DNA of 64,000 bases, from contig NZ_FUYL01000010.1 of NCBI RefSeq assembly GCF_900167935.1, positions 62,001 to 126,000 of the forward strand, read 5' to 3'. The first letter of the stretch is position 1, and the number at the start of each line of letters is the position of its first letter. Source of the stretch: Maribacter arcticus (GTDB lineage: Bacteria > Bacteroidota > Bacteroidia > Flavobacteriales > Flavobacteriaceae). The notes below the pieces were generated by a model, which worked only from the letters and a program-made list of their open reading frames with translations, made no database searches and had not been told where the DNA came from. The position numbers and the translations under genes were made by a program. This document shows positions 47,601 through 55,411 of this stretch, one piece after another.

Positions 47601-47754
47601 GGCGTTAATTCCATTAGCTTTAAAAGGTGGCGAACCAGGAAGTGAAATACAAAGCCCTATGGCTGTTGTTATTTTAGGTGGATTATTATCGGCTACCATA
47701 TTGAACTTGGTGGTAATTCCTTGTGTGTATCAATTGGTGATTAAAAAAAAGTAA
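44674..47754 (+). CDS. Heavy-metal efflux RND pump (CusA/CzcA family)
   Basis: 1026 residues, typical HME-RND length. The conserved TM4 region GALVDDAIIDVENVYKRL carries the proton-relay acidic residues; LPLALIGGILIVYF and the late GATLLNL-type helix complete the family. Two large periplasmic loops are visible. Cation specificity (Cu/Ag versus Zn/Co/Cd) cannot be fixed from sequence: the substrate-binding Met/Asp positions are not identified with confidence. 11 bases after the adaptor gene. Confidence 0.92.
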   Translation: MLNKILSISLQNRLLILLGAVALSVLGVYYARTMNVDVFPDLTAPTVTILTEAHGMESEEVEKLVTYQLETALNGSPDVRRIRSSSAAGISIVWIEFEWGTDIYRARQIVSERIPMVRENLPEGIGAPTMAPISSIMGEIMLLGVTSDSLSAMELRTLSDWTIRPRIKAIGGIANVVVIGGDYKQYQVFANPEKMKHYNVSLSELVEQVKEANKNAPGGVINQYGNQYIIKGSGRAYALEDLQEAVLKQVNGQTIKIKDVATVKIGAADKIGDGSLNANPAVILTISKQPDVNTLALTDRLDEEIADLQTTLPKGVNIKSQIFRQSDFIDASISNLNQTLLEGAFFVMIILFIFLMNWRTTLISLLAIPISLLVSIIILKWLGYTINTMSLGGMAIAIGALVDDAIIDVENVYKRLRENIKKPKAERQSTITVVRDASVEIRSSIIIATLIIIVSFIPLFFLSGMEGRLLQPLGIAFVTSVLTSLIVAVTVTPILCSYLLNNEKLLNKQAEGTRVERWLQKHYGNLLERATKIPKTIIGTTVIAFIISLLVLTQLGRSFLPEFNEGSLVISVVGPPGMSLEESNKTGKLIETILLNLPEVEVVTRRQGRAELDEHAQGVNASEIDVPFILKDKTKEEFFEEVRNKLSIAPGVNITLGQPIAHRIDHMLSGTRANIAIKIFGSDLQRLFEVGKRVEQNIKDIDGLADVAVDQQIEVPQIRIKPKRQILSAYGMTVGNLMEQVDIAFAGEEAGEIYEGQQYFDLIVRYEKPFRDDIENINNTLISLPNGGQTILGELATIQSVSSPNTINREDVQRKIVVAANVQGRDLRGAVNEIKEVVANNVNMPEGYRVQYGGQFESESKASQLLLVTAIIAIAIIFLLLYYEFKDVKLAFVVLINLPLALIGGILIVYFTSGIISIAATIGFISLFGIATRNGILLVSRYEDLRKEGMQGFQLIKTGALDRLNPILMTAFTTGLALIPLALKGGEPGSEIQSPMAVVILGGLLSATILNLVVIPCVYQLVIKKK

Positions 47755-47811
47755 TTGATATATAATAAAACATTTTCTTTTAAAACTAAAAACAATAATA
47801 ATTAATAAGTT

Positions 47812-47845
47812 AAAAGGGGAGCATTATGAGCTCCCCTTTTGTTTT
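47812..47845 (+). terminator. Intrinsic terminator of the RND efflux operon
   Basis: 11-bp stem AAAAGGGGAGC (47812-47822) / GCTCCCCTTTT (47830-47840) with loop ATTATGA, followed by GTTTTT. Lies 58 bases after the pump stop codon. Confidence 0.9.
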
Positions 47846-48029
47846 TCCTACCTCCTAAAATTTTAGTCAAAATGTAGGCTTCCCCAAAAATAGGATAGTT
47901 GATAATTCTAAATAGAAATTTTCAATAGAGGAGAATTTTCCTTCATTATTATTTAAGATATAATTTAACGTTTCTACCCAGAGGATGCTTTGTCAAAACG
48001 GCCTAAGAGAATTTTGGCAAAACAATAGG

Positions 48030-48110
48030 AGAGGGCACGAGAAAAAGTAATTACCCAGCGGGTGATTGGTTTTGTCGGTGAGTTGATGCGGCTGCCATCA
48101 TAGCTATAAT
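48030..48110 (+). repeat. R1-like fragment
   Basis: GAAAAAGTAATTACCCAGCGGGTGATTGG matches the inner stem block of R1 (AAAAAGTAATCGCCCAAAGGGTAATTACTTTTT in copy B). It is followed by GTGAGTTGATGCGGCTGCC, which also recurs inverted at 48633. Confidence 0.6.
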
Positions 48111-48208
48111 GTTTATTTGATAGAGTAGGGGCTTTAGAACTAAAAAGGTCAACTCTTCATCTCGTTCAAAATTCTAAAGGTTATCAACCTTCATAATTTT
48201 GTTATAGA

Positions 48209-48288
48209 ATATAGCGACTGAGCGCCACCACGCCAGCCGGCTCTTTCGCTAAAAATGTACTTTGGGTACATTTTCTTTACGCTCAGTC
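48209..48288 (-). repeat. R3 repeat, nested palindromes
   Basis: The outer arms GACTGAGCG (48216-48224) / CGCTCAGTC (48280-48288) enclose the palindrome AGCCGGCT and the stem AAAATGTAC (48252-48260) / GTACATTTT (48266-48274) with loop TTTGG. The ACTGAGCGCCAC block is shared with 36745. Confidence 0.7.
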
Positions 48289-48354
48289 CTGTTCCAAAAT
48301 TATCTGTAAGCCTTGATTTTTTTTGTTTAGTTCATTGATAAATAATTTTTTTAA

Positions 48355-48440
48355 AGGTATTCATGAATCTCCTACGTCGATTTCGCCAGCGCTTCATCAC
48401 GCTCAAAGCATACTTTGACGTATCAAGAAAAAAGATAAAA
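48355..48440 (-). repeat. Inverted R1/R3 piece
   Basis: AGGTATTCATGAATCTCC is the reverse complement of the GGAGATGCATGAATACCT block of R1 copy B. It is followed by TTCGCCAGCGCTTCATCACG and CAAAGCATACTTTGACGTATC, nearly the same as 36815-36838. Confidence 0.6.
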
Positions 48441-48632
48441 CATTACGATTACTGGTTACAATGTTGAAGGTCTATTTTACATAATATTAGGAACACCTAA
48501 AGAAAAGCTTCAAACAAAGGATAGTAGTAGCAAGTGCTTAGAAATTTCCTCGCAGAGAAATTTTAAGCTGTTGAGTCAAGCTGCCGAGAATCTCCTGAAA
48601 AATTTATTGAAACACTATACTTGAAATGCCAT

Positions 48633-48779
48633 CAGCATCAACTCGCTCAAAATTCAAAAGATTCTTAATATTTTGAATTTATGCCGTGGCGTTGGCAAGC
48701 GCTGGCAAATTGTGTTTAAATTTACGAGCTTCATAAAATTGATTGAGAATCAATTTTATGAAGCTTCGAGTTGATGCTG
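48633..48779. repeat. Large nested inverted repeat (three-way-junction-like)
   Basis: Outer 13-bp stem CAGCATCAACTCG (48633-48645) / CGAGTTGATGCTG (48767-48779). Inside are two further perfect stems: AAATTCAAAA (48650-48659) / TTTTGAATTT (48671-48680) and an 18-bp stem AGCTTCATAAAATTGATT (48727-48744) / AATCAATTTTATGAAGCT (48748-48765) with loop GAG. Confidence 0.8.
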
Positions 48780-48836
48780 CTGGGAAAGCATTTTAGAATT
48801 TAAAAAGCAATCGAGTGTTTGGTAGCTGCAATTTTA

Positions 48837-48957
48837 CATAACGGCAAATTATGGAACAAATGAAAATATGCGTCGCAGACACCGCTTAAAAGAAGTTGAT
48901 GACCCTGTTGTGAGTTTTAATCAATTCTCATAGGTTCAGGGATATTTTACATAATAT
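48837..48957 (+). repeat. R2 repeat, copy 2
   Basis: 48848-48957 is almost identical to R2 copy 1 (40512-40621). Head hairpin CATAA (48837-48841) / TTATG (48849-48853). The internal short frame is interrupted by a stop, arguing against a coding role. Confidence 0.8.
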
Positions 48958-49011
48958 CATTATAGCTAACAAACGAGATTTCCCCTATAAGTTACAATGT
49001 GATGGTTTTGT

Positions 49012-49047
<36 letters not shown>

Positions 49048-49130
49048 GGCTCCTATAACCTATTAGTCCTATGTTTCCTTCTCACCAACCTATTTATTCA
49101 TTTACAGGATAATTATAAACGATTGTAAGA

Positions 49131-49162
49131 CAAAAAAAATGCCCATCATTGCTGATGGGCAT
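49131..49162 (-). terminator. Intrinsic terminator of the cold-shock gene
   Basis: 10-bp stem ATGCCCATCA (49139-49148) / TGATGGGCAT (49153-49162), loop TTGC. Followed on the minus strand by eight T (A-run at 49132-49139). Lies 21 bases downstream of the csp stop codon. Confidence 0.92.
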
Positions 49163-49183
49163 TGCATTTAAAGTTTAAGCGTC

Positions 49184-49378
49184 TTAATCTATAACTGTTA
49201 CGTTTACCGCGTTTAATCCTTTTTTTCCTTGGGTTAGTTCGAATTCGACTTCATCGCCTTCGCGTATCTCATCTACTAATCCTGAAATGTGAACGAAATG
49301 ATCGTTCGTTGAACCTTCTTCTGTAATAAATCCGAAGCCTTTTGCATCGTTGAAGAATTTTACTGTTCCTTTACTCAT
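49184..49378 (-). CDS. Cold-shock domain protein (CspA family)
   Basis: 64 residues, one CSD OB-fold. RNP1-like KGFGFI is present and RNP2 is replaced by DHFVHIS (usual VFVHFS), with the GTVKFFND start and a C-terminal GLNAVNVTVI. Binds single-stranded RNA/DNA and probably acts as an RNA chaperone. Strong terminator downstream; a ~200-base leader region upstream (49379-49588) could hold control structure. Confidence 0.95.
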   Translation of the reverse strand: MSKGTVKFFNDAKGFGFITEEGSTNDHFVHISGLVDEIREGDEVEFELTQGKKGLNAVNVTVID

Positions 49379-49588
49379 TGTACTATAATTAAATATTAAT
49401 AATTACTGTACATATTTCAATTATGATGCCACAAATTGAAATCATGAGTAATTTTAAATTTTATGGTAGCCATCGCTACTACTTATCAGTGGTCATTACC
49501 CTTTATATCACCCTTACATCAAATTAAAAGCACATATATTTGGATCATATTATAAAATATTATATTTTAGTTTCATAAAATAATCGAT

Positions 49589-49786
49589 TTGAACCCTAGC
49601 CAAAATTTTGTTCTTCTTTCTGAAAACAATACCTATTACGTTGAGTATCTTATCGGACACCTCGTTTTAGCAAATAGCATTACCGAAGCTGTCATATTTG
49701 ATTCTCAGGTTCAGGCGATAAAATTTCAAAAATACCTTTATAAGCACTGTAGCATTCAATTTTCAGTGAACACCTTCATTCAATAG
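49589..49786 (+). CDS. Small hypothetical protein (65 aa)
   Basis: The only start is TTG at 49589. The 65-residue product is mixed hydrophobic/polar (NFVLLSENNTYYVEYLIGHLVLANS...KFQKYLYKHC), probably a small cytosolic alpha/beta protein, no motif recognised. Between csp and the FKBP lipoprotein; no upstream Shine-Dalgarno. Low-to-moderate confidence because of the start codon and size. Confidence 0.4.
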   Translation: MNPSQNFVLLSENNTYYVEYLIGHLVLANSITEAVIFDSQVQAIKFQKYLYKHCSIQFSVNTFIQ

Positions 49787-49876
49787 CATCTTTGCCATAT
49801 CATAAAATGATTAAATAGAACTTAAATTTCTAGTTCACTATTTGGCAAGATTATATCTTCACAAAAAAAAATAGTA

Positions 49877-50353
49877 ATGAAATACGCTGTAGTCCTTTTT
49901 CTAATGACCCTAATGGTGTCATGTAATTCTAATGATGCTGATAACAACGCTCCTATTCAAGAACCTTTTGATTATTCTGAAATTAATGAGCAAGACATCA
50001 TTGCCTACCTAACGGCAAACGATTTAGTTTCTATAAAAACGGAGTCTGGCTTACACTACATCATTGAAAACCAAGGCGATGGCGCAAAACCAAGTGCTTC
50101 TTCTAATGTAACGGTTGCCTACAAAGGATATTTTCTAAATGGTACTGTTTTTGACGAAAGTTCTGCCGCAGGTCTAGATTTTGGACTTAACGAGGTTATT
50201 AAAGGTTGGACAGAAGGAATCGCATTATTCAATGAAGGTGGCAACGGTATATTATTAGTACCAGCACACTTAGGCTACGGTAGTTTCAATTATAGTAGCA
50301 TACCTGGTGGTTCTGTTTTGGTATTTGATATCAACCTTATTTCGGTTAATTAA
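49877..50353 (+). CDS. FKBP-type peptidyl-prolyl isomerase lipoprotein
   Basis: 158 residues. Signal ends in a lipobox (LMVSCNS). The C-terminal ~110 residues are an FKBP domain: NVTVAYKGYFLNGTVFDES, VIKGWTEGIALFNEGG, LLVPAHLGYGS and GGSVLVFDINLISV. Assists folding of proteins in the periplasm or at the outer membrane. Its end overlaps the convergent 416-residue lipoprotein by 8 bases. Confidence 0.93.
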   Translation: MKYAVVLFLMTLMVSCNSNDADNNAPIQEPFDYSEINEQDIIAYLTANDLVSIKTESGLHYIIENQGDGAKPSASSNVTVAYKGYFLNGTVFDESSAAGLDFGLNEVIKGWTEGIALFNEGGNGILLVPAHLGYGSFNYSSIPGGSVLVFDINLISVN

Positions 50354-51596
50354 ACATAAACGCGTTTACTGGCATTTTTGCTGTTTGAATTTTAGACGTT
50401 GACGAAGATTGCTCCGTCCAAGCAAAATAAAGGGTTTCCTCCACAATTTCCATTTGAGGAAATCCTGATTTTCGAGAACCATCCAATTCAGCAATCACCT
50501 GTTTATTAGAAACGGCACCATCTTTGGAAACAATCATCGCATTGAAAACGGCTAGTTTGTCTTTCGATTCCATCCAACTTACAACTGCCTTATCTTCATC
50601 CATCCAAAGAACATCTACTCTGCCCATCACCATACCTTCAGCGATTACGATAGGTTCTTGAAAATGCTCACCACCATCGGCTGAAAATGCTAATTTTACT
50701 TTCGGGTTGTTTTCAGCTCCTGTAAACCAAGCAACCACAACCTCATTACCCAAAGCCGCTACTTTTGGTCCGTTAACCGGGCATCCTTTTATTTGCCAGT
50801 TATCTTCATGTAGTACTTTAGGTGCTGTCCAGTTTCCATCTACTAATCGAACAATATAAATATCACGAATTTCATCTTCTGAGCGATCACGATAAATAAC
50901 AATAGGTCCGTTATCCGTTATGGCCGAAGTGGTCTGGCAACAATCGCACGTACTAGCATCTAATTCATACTCTTGCAATACCTCACCTGTGTTCGATACT
51001 ACCCCTGCCCTAAGTGTCATCGCTCCCCGCTCCCCTACTTCATTTTCTTCTGTATTTCGCCCATCGAGCCAATTCACAAAAAAGTTATTGTTATACGGTT
51101 CTATACTCATAAAACCATGTTCTGTTGGTGTACCATCGGTATGTAATGGCATATCGATTTTCCATTCCGTAGCTCCCTTTGGCTTTACATTCATCTTAAT
51201 ATCATAAGAATACGTACCAGCCGTAGATTTCTTTAATACATGTGACCATAGACTACCATTATTCTCGGTAATCATCGGGTAATCGGCCCAATTCACAAAC
51301 CAATCGCTACCATTAAGTATAGCTTGTGGTTTTTGCCATATGTCATCGACCAATTCTGCATAATACATGGTCTTTAAAGTGTCGCCTGCAGTTTCTACCC
51401 AAGAAAGTAGTGCAACGTCTTTATTCGACATTAAATGCGGTAAGGAACTAGATGTGCCTGCCGGAGAAATCATCTCTTGAACTACTGAAACTTTAGTTTC
51501 TGGTATTTCTTGTTTTGTTTCTTGTTTGGCTTCTTGTTTGCAACCGATAAGGGTTAATGCTATAGCTAATGTATAGAAATAGGGTTTTGTGCGCAT
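50346..51596 (-). CDS. Sialidase/BNR-like beta-propeller lipoprotein, unknown
   Basis: 416 residues. Lipobox LTLIGCK, then a Lys/Glu-rich linker. The body has six or so propeller-like blades (SWVETAGDTL, GSLWSHVLK, VNWLDGRNT, IVIYRDRSEDEI, VAWFTGAENN and KLAFSADGGEHFQEP with the Asp-box-like S-x-D-x-G-x-x-F). An unusual Cys cluster CDCCQTT lies mid-protein. Catalytic residues of true sialidases are not apparent, so enzymatic activity is unsure. Shares a TAATG junction with the upstream tlpA-type gene and is the last gene of the three-gene unit from 53019. Confidence 0.72.
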   Translation of the reverse strand: MRTKPYFYTLAIALTLIGCKQEAKQETKQEIPETKVSVVQEMISPAGTSSSLPHLMSNKDVALLSWVETAGDTLKTMYYAELVDDIWQKPQAILNGSDWFVNWADYPMITENNGSLWSHVLKKSTAGTYSYDIKMNVKPKGATEWKIDMPLHTDGTPTEHGFMSIEPYNNNFFVNWLDGRNTEENEVGERGAMTLRAGVVSNTGEVLQEYELDASTCDCCQTTSAITDNGPIVIYRDRSEDEIRDIYIVRLVDGNWTAPKVLHEDNWQIKGCPVNGPKVAALGNEVVVAWFTGAENNPKVKLAFSADGGEHFQEPIVIAEGMVMGRVDVLWMDEDKAVVSWMESKDKLAVFNAMIVSKDGAVSNKQVIAELDGSRKSGFPQMEIVEETLYFAWTEQSSSTSKIQTAKMPVNAFMFN

Positions 51597-52105
51597 TAGT
51601 GTATTTTTCTTAGTTGTTCAATCATTTCTGGGCTATCCCACGTCATTCCGCCATCAAATCGTGATACCTGCTCCCCTGATTCATTATATATCAAAGTAAC
51701 GGGTAAGGCATTTATTTTTTGTTCGGTATAATTACCGTTGTACTTAATGTATTTAAAATCGAATCCTCTAGCTTCTTTAAAAGCTGATATCTTCTTCACC
51801 GTTTGGTCTGAAGCGAATAGAAATACATAGTTCTCTTGTTCTAAAACACCTTGTAATTTTAATAAAGCAGGCATTTCTTCAATACAAGGTCTGCACCACG
51901 TTGCCCAATAATTTAAAAGTATCCGTTTTCCTTTATAATCGGCCAATTCAATAGGGTTACCCTCTAAATCTTCATATACCGATTTTGAAGCTTCCTCTGC
52001 TTCAACTGCTATAGCTTCTGGTGCTACTTTCTGTTCTTCTTTTACTTCTTTACAGCCCAATAATGTTATACTAATGGCTAAAAAAAGTACGATTCGTTTC
52101 TGCAT
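51596..52105 (-). CDS. TlpA-like thioredoxin-fold lipoprotein
   Basis: 169 residues from the ATG at 52105 (MQKRIVLFLAIS); the ORF start at 52138 lies in the upstream gene and is less likely. Lipobox TLLGCK. Thioredoxin fold with the active site WATWCRPCIEEMPAL (CRPC) and a typical Pro loop (LPVTLIYNESG). A membrane-tethered periplasmic reductase or disulfide isomerase. Overlaps the end of the DUF1080 gene upstream; the downstream stop/start is TAATG. Confidence 0.9.
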   Translation of the reverse strand: MQKRIVLFLAISITLLGCKEVKEEQKVAPEAIAVEAEEASKSVYEDLEGNPIELADYKGKRILLNYWATWCRPCIEEMPALLKLQGVLEQENYVFLFASDQTVKKISAFKEARGFDFKYIKYNGNYTEQKINALPVTLIYNESGEQVSRFDGGMTWDSPEMIEQLRKIH

Positions 52106-52122
52106 TGTTATTTGTAATTTTT

Positions 52123-53019
52123 CTATTCGTAAATACATGTGGTATTATCTGCTTTTACATAGTAAGATTTGTAATTCTTGGCCTTTTCATCCATACAACC
52201 ACAAAGATTCAATACTTCTATACTTTTAAAATCAATAGGATGAGATTCTGCCTGAATCGAGATATACCCTTCTTTTAATGGTTTCCCCTCTTCATAGGCA
52301 CTTTCGTTATATCCAGAGATATTACCACCACCAATGGTAGGTGATTTAAATTCTAAAACAACTTCACCATCCATGATATGCTGTACAAGAGAATCACCAA
52401 GAACCAAAGCTTCTGCAGTAACCCACTGGTCACCATGATAGGTTTTTGAGGTGGAGTTGACACAGTGCGTAGTAAAAAGACTATCGTTCAGTACCACATT
52501 GGTACCTGGTGTGCATAAATTGGCCGTAGTGCGTTCATTGGTACCGTCACCGCCCAAAAGTTGCAATTCTAAGGATATTGGAAAATCTTGGTCTAAACCC
52601 AAGGTTGCAGGCTCTTGACAGTGCAACATAAGACCATTATTTCGAAAAGCCCAAGCAGGACCGTTGGTCATTTGCTCACCAACAAACCGATACGTTGCTC
52701 TTAGTTTATAATGTGAAAATTTTTGTTTGTAAAATAAGTGCCCAAAATTTCCTTTAAAGGTATCTGTTTTAGCATACCTAACACTTAAAAGACTATCCTG
52801 ATAAACAAATCTATTATTATGATTCACTCCAAGTTCGTAGCCAGCAAATTTTGGTGTCCAGTCGTCATAATTGGCCCCATTGAACATAGCTACCCATTCT
52901 TCTTGGTCTGCTGATTTAGGTTCTTCTGAACAAGACAGGACAAGCAGAAACATAATAAGTAGTGCCGTAGCGGGTACTAATGCTCTAAAAGTAAAGGTGG
53001 TATTTTTTAGGATGGTCAT
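52123..53019 (-). CDS. DUF1080 (3-keto-disaccharide hydrolase-type) lipoprotein
   Basis: 298 residues with a lipobox (LLVLSCSE). The DUF1080/laminin-G-like jelly roll includes WVAMFNGANYDDWTPKF, LRATYRFVGEQMTNGPAW, NNGLMLHCQEP and DGEVVLEFKSP. The C-terminus holds a cysteine motif (LNLCGCMDEKAKNYKSYYVK...TTCIY). Relatives act on 3-keto sugars or bind carbohydrates. First gene of a three-gene unit with the tlpA-type and propeller genes, suggesting an envelope-sugar role. Confidence 0.85.
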   Translation of the reverse strand: MTILKNTTFTFRALVPATALLIMFLLVLSCSEEPKSADQEEWVAMFNGANYDDWTPKFAGYELGVNHNNRFVYQDSLLSVRYAKTDTFKGNFGHLFYKQKFSHYKLRATYRFVGEQMTNGPAWAFRNNGLMLHCQEPATLGLDQDFPISLELQLLGGDGTNERTTANLCTPGTNVVLNDSLFTTHCVNSTSKTYHGDQWVTAEALVLGDSLVQHIMDGEVVLEFKSPTIGGGNISGYNESAYEEGKPLKEGYISIQAESHPIDFKSIEVLNLCGCMDEKAKNYKSYYVKADNTTCIYE

Positions 53020-53144
53020 ATCAATACTACTTTTTGAATGGTTTATATAATTATGCAGGGCTAAGGTGGCACAATTTAAGATAATTATGTTTTATTCTCT
53101 AATTTATATCATGGTACGAACAAACCTTAATCACCTATCAAAGC

Positions 53145-53178
53145 AAAAAAAAACCGCCCTATTAAGGGCGGTTTTTTT
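53145..53178 (-). terminator. Intrinsic terminator (bidirectional)
   Basis: 10-bp stem AACCGCCCT / AGGGCGGTT flanked by an A-run before and a T-run after (53152-53178). It lies just downstream of the FKBP gene at 53195 on the minus strand. Confidence 0.92.
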
Positions 53179-53194
53179 ATAAAACGTATGCTAT

Positions 53195-53623
53195 TTATTT
53201 AATCTCAACCAACTCTAACTCGAAAGTTAAATCTTCGCCGGCCAAAGGATGATTTGCATCTACTACAATTTCATCTTCTTTTATTTCAGCTACACGTAAT
53301 TGTTTTTCACTACCATCAGCGTTTGTAGCCATAAGTGCCATATCGACCTCTATTTTCAAATCTTCTGGTAAATCTGATTTTTTTACGGATTGAAAAAGTT
53401 CCTTACGCTTTTCACCGTAAGCTTCTTCCTTAGCAATAACTATAGTCTTTTTCTCGTTCAGTTGCATATCAACCAATCCTTTTTCAAAACCAGGTATTAA
53501 ACTACCTTCTCCTAATTTTACTTCTAAAGGTTCTCTATCTACCGAACTATCAAACACTTGTCCATCACTTAATTTACCTGTGTAATGTACTCGTACTAAA
53601 TCATCTGCTTTTACTTTGCTCAT
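53195..53623 (-). CDS. SlyD-like FKBP peptidyl-prolyl isomerase
   Basis: 142 residues with the SlyD arrangement: N-terminal FKBP half DDLVRVHYTGKLSDGQVFD, the inserted flap (EAYGEKRKELFQSVKKSDL) and VDANHPLAGEDLTFELELVEI at the end. No His-rich metal-binding tail, so a plain chaperone-type isomerase. Cytosolic. Strong terminator directly downstream. Confidence 0.93.
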   Translation of the reverse strand: MSKVKADDLVRVHYTGKLSDGQVFDSSVDREPLEVKLGEGSLIPGFEKGLVDMQLNEKKTIVIAKEEAYGEKRKELFQSVKKSDLPEDLKIEVDMALMATNADGSEKQLRVAEIKEDEIVVDANHPLAGEDLTFELELVEIK

Positions 53624-53888
53624 ACTATTAAATTCTACTAGTTAACTTAATTGAATCGTAAAGGTATTGTTCTCAATACCCAAAAACGAATTACAGCGCA
53701 AAACCTTCCCTTTTTAGGCTTCTTTTAACGTAAAACTGAGCGAAATGGTAGTAAAAACATCAATTTTTAATGAATTTTTTAAATTGAGAACATACGCTTT
53801 TGAGAATATCACAAAAAGCTTAATATTATCAACGAAATTAAAGAGTATATTTAAACTACAACTCAACAACCAACAATATTTGATCTTT

Positions 53889-55397
53889 ATGAAAGTACAT
53901 GCCTTAATTTTCACCCTTTCCCTATTCCTAATTAGCAACACGTTACCAGCACAACATAAAATCGGAATTTTTGATGGTGAAACCGCCATCGGAAACCCCA
54001 AAGTAAAAGGTACAGCCAACTATGATGCTAAAAATCAAACCTATACCCTAACCGGGGCTGGAACCAATATGTGGTTCGGTAACGATGAGTTTCAGTACTT
54101 ATGGACGACGTTACAAGGTGATTTTATTCTTCGTGCTACCGTAAAATTTAATGGTGATGGCCAAGACCCTCATCGAAAAACAGGTTGGATCATTAAAAAC
54201 AGCTTAGACACGAATTCTGCTCATGTAAACGCCAGTACTCATGGTGACGGACTCACCTCTTTACAATACCGAAAAACGGTAGGTGGACTCACTGAAGAGA
54301 TGAAGTCTAACGACCAGTCCCCTACTATTATTCAATTAGAAAGACGTGGTACAACGTATATCATGTCTACTGCAAAATTTGGCGAAGAGTTTACCACTGT
54401 AGAGCTAACCGATATAAACCTTGACAATGAGGTATATGTAGGGTTATATGTTTGCTCCCATAATCCTAAAGTTTTAGAAAGTGCCACATTTAGTAATGTA
54501 CGAATCGTTAAACCGGTTAGTGAAGATTATACTCCTTATCGAAATTATATAGGTAGTAATTTAGAATTAATGGATGTAGAAACCGGACACAGAAAAATTA
54601 TTCATCATTCAGCTCATTCAATTCAAGCTCCCAATTGGACAGTCGATGGTAAAAAATTGATTTACAATTCTAAAGGTCATCTGTATAATTATGAACTAGA
54701 AACAAACGCTATTACTCCGCTAAACACTGGTTTTGCAGTGAATAACAATAATGACCATGTACTTACTTTTGACGGTAAGCTATTAGGCATCAGTAATCAC
54801 AATCAAAAAGATAATGGCTCTTCTGCTTTATATTATTTACCTACAGAGGGTGATTCGCTACCCAAAATGGTGACAAAACCTGGGGTTGGTGCGTCTTACT
54901 TTCATGGTTGGTCGCCAAACAATAAAGAGATGCTATTTACAGGTAACAGAAATGGTGCTTATAATATATTCTCTGTCAATGTTAAGTCGGGAAAAGAGGA
55001 ACAGCTCACAGATTTACCGACATTAGACGACGGACCTGAATATAGTGAGAACGGTAAGTTTATTTACTTTAATTCAGTAAGGTCAGGTACCATGCAGCTC
55101 TATCGAATGAAAGCAAATGGCAAAAAACAAGAACAACTAACCTTCGACGAATACAATAATTGGTTCCCACATGTGAGTCCGGATCAAAAATGGATTGTTT
55201 TTATTTCCTTTCCGAAAGATATAAATCCGAGTGAGCATCCATTCTACAAGCATTGTATGTTACGTATTATGCCTTTTAAAGGAGGAGAACCCAAAGTACT
55301 CGCCCATATTTATGGTGGCCAAGGAACTATAAATGTGCCTAGCTGGTCACCAGATAGTAAAAGAATTGCTTTCGTAACCAATACTGATAATTACTAG
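53889..55397 (+). CDS. Secreted protein with DUF1349-like and TolB-type propeller domains
   Basis: 502 residues from the ATG at 53889 (MKVHALIFTLSLFLIS), chosen because it begins with the signal peptide; the longer frame from 53745 adds 48 residues without one. Residues ~30-200 form a concanavalin-like domain (DFILRATVKFNGDGQDPHRKTGW). Then PD40/TolB-like blades recur (APNWTVDGKKLIYNS, YFHGWSPNNKEMLFTG, PEYSENGKFIYFNS, FPHVSPDQKWIVFIS and WSPDSKRIAFVTN). Relatives are annotated as biopolymer transport or surface carbohydrate-binding proteins; no catalytic residues are recognised. Confidence 0.82.
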   Translation: MKVHALIFTLSLFLISNTLPAQHKIGIFDGETAIGNPKVKGTANYDAKNQTYTLTGAGTNMWFGNDEFQYLWTTLQGDFILRATVKFNGDGQDPHRKTGWIIKNSLDTNSAHVNASTHGDGLTSLQYRKTVGGLTEEMKSNDQSPTIIQLERRGTTYIMSTAKFGEEFTTVELTDINLDNEVYVGLYVCSHNPKVLESATFSNVRIVKPVSEDYTPYRNYIGSNLELMDVETGHRKIIHHSAHSIQAPNWTVDGKKLIYNSKGHLYNYELETNAITPLNTGFAVNNNNDHVLTFDGKLLGISNHNQKDNGSSALYYLPTEGDSLPKMVTKPGVGASYFHGWSPNNKEMLFTGNRNGAYNIFSVNVKSGKEEQLTDLPTLDDGPEYSENGKFIYFNSVRSGTMQLYRMKANGKKQEQLTFDEYNNWFPHVSPDQKWIVFISFPKDINPSEHPFYKHCMLRIMPFKGGEPKVLAHIYGGQGTINVPSWSPDSKRIAFVTNTDNY

Positions 55398-55411
55398 ATA
55401 AAGAAATAGAT

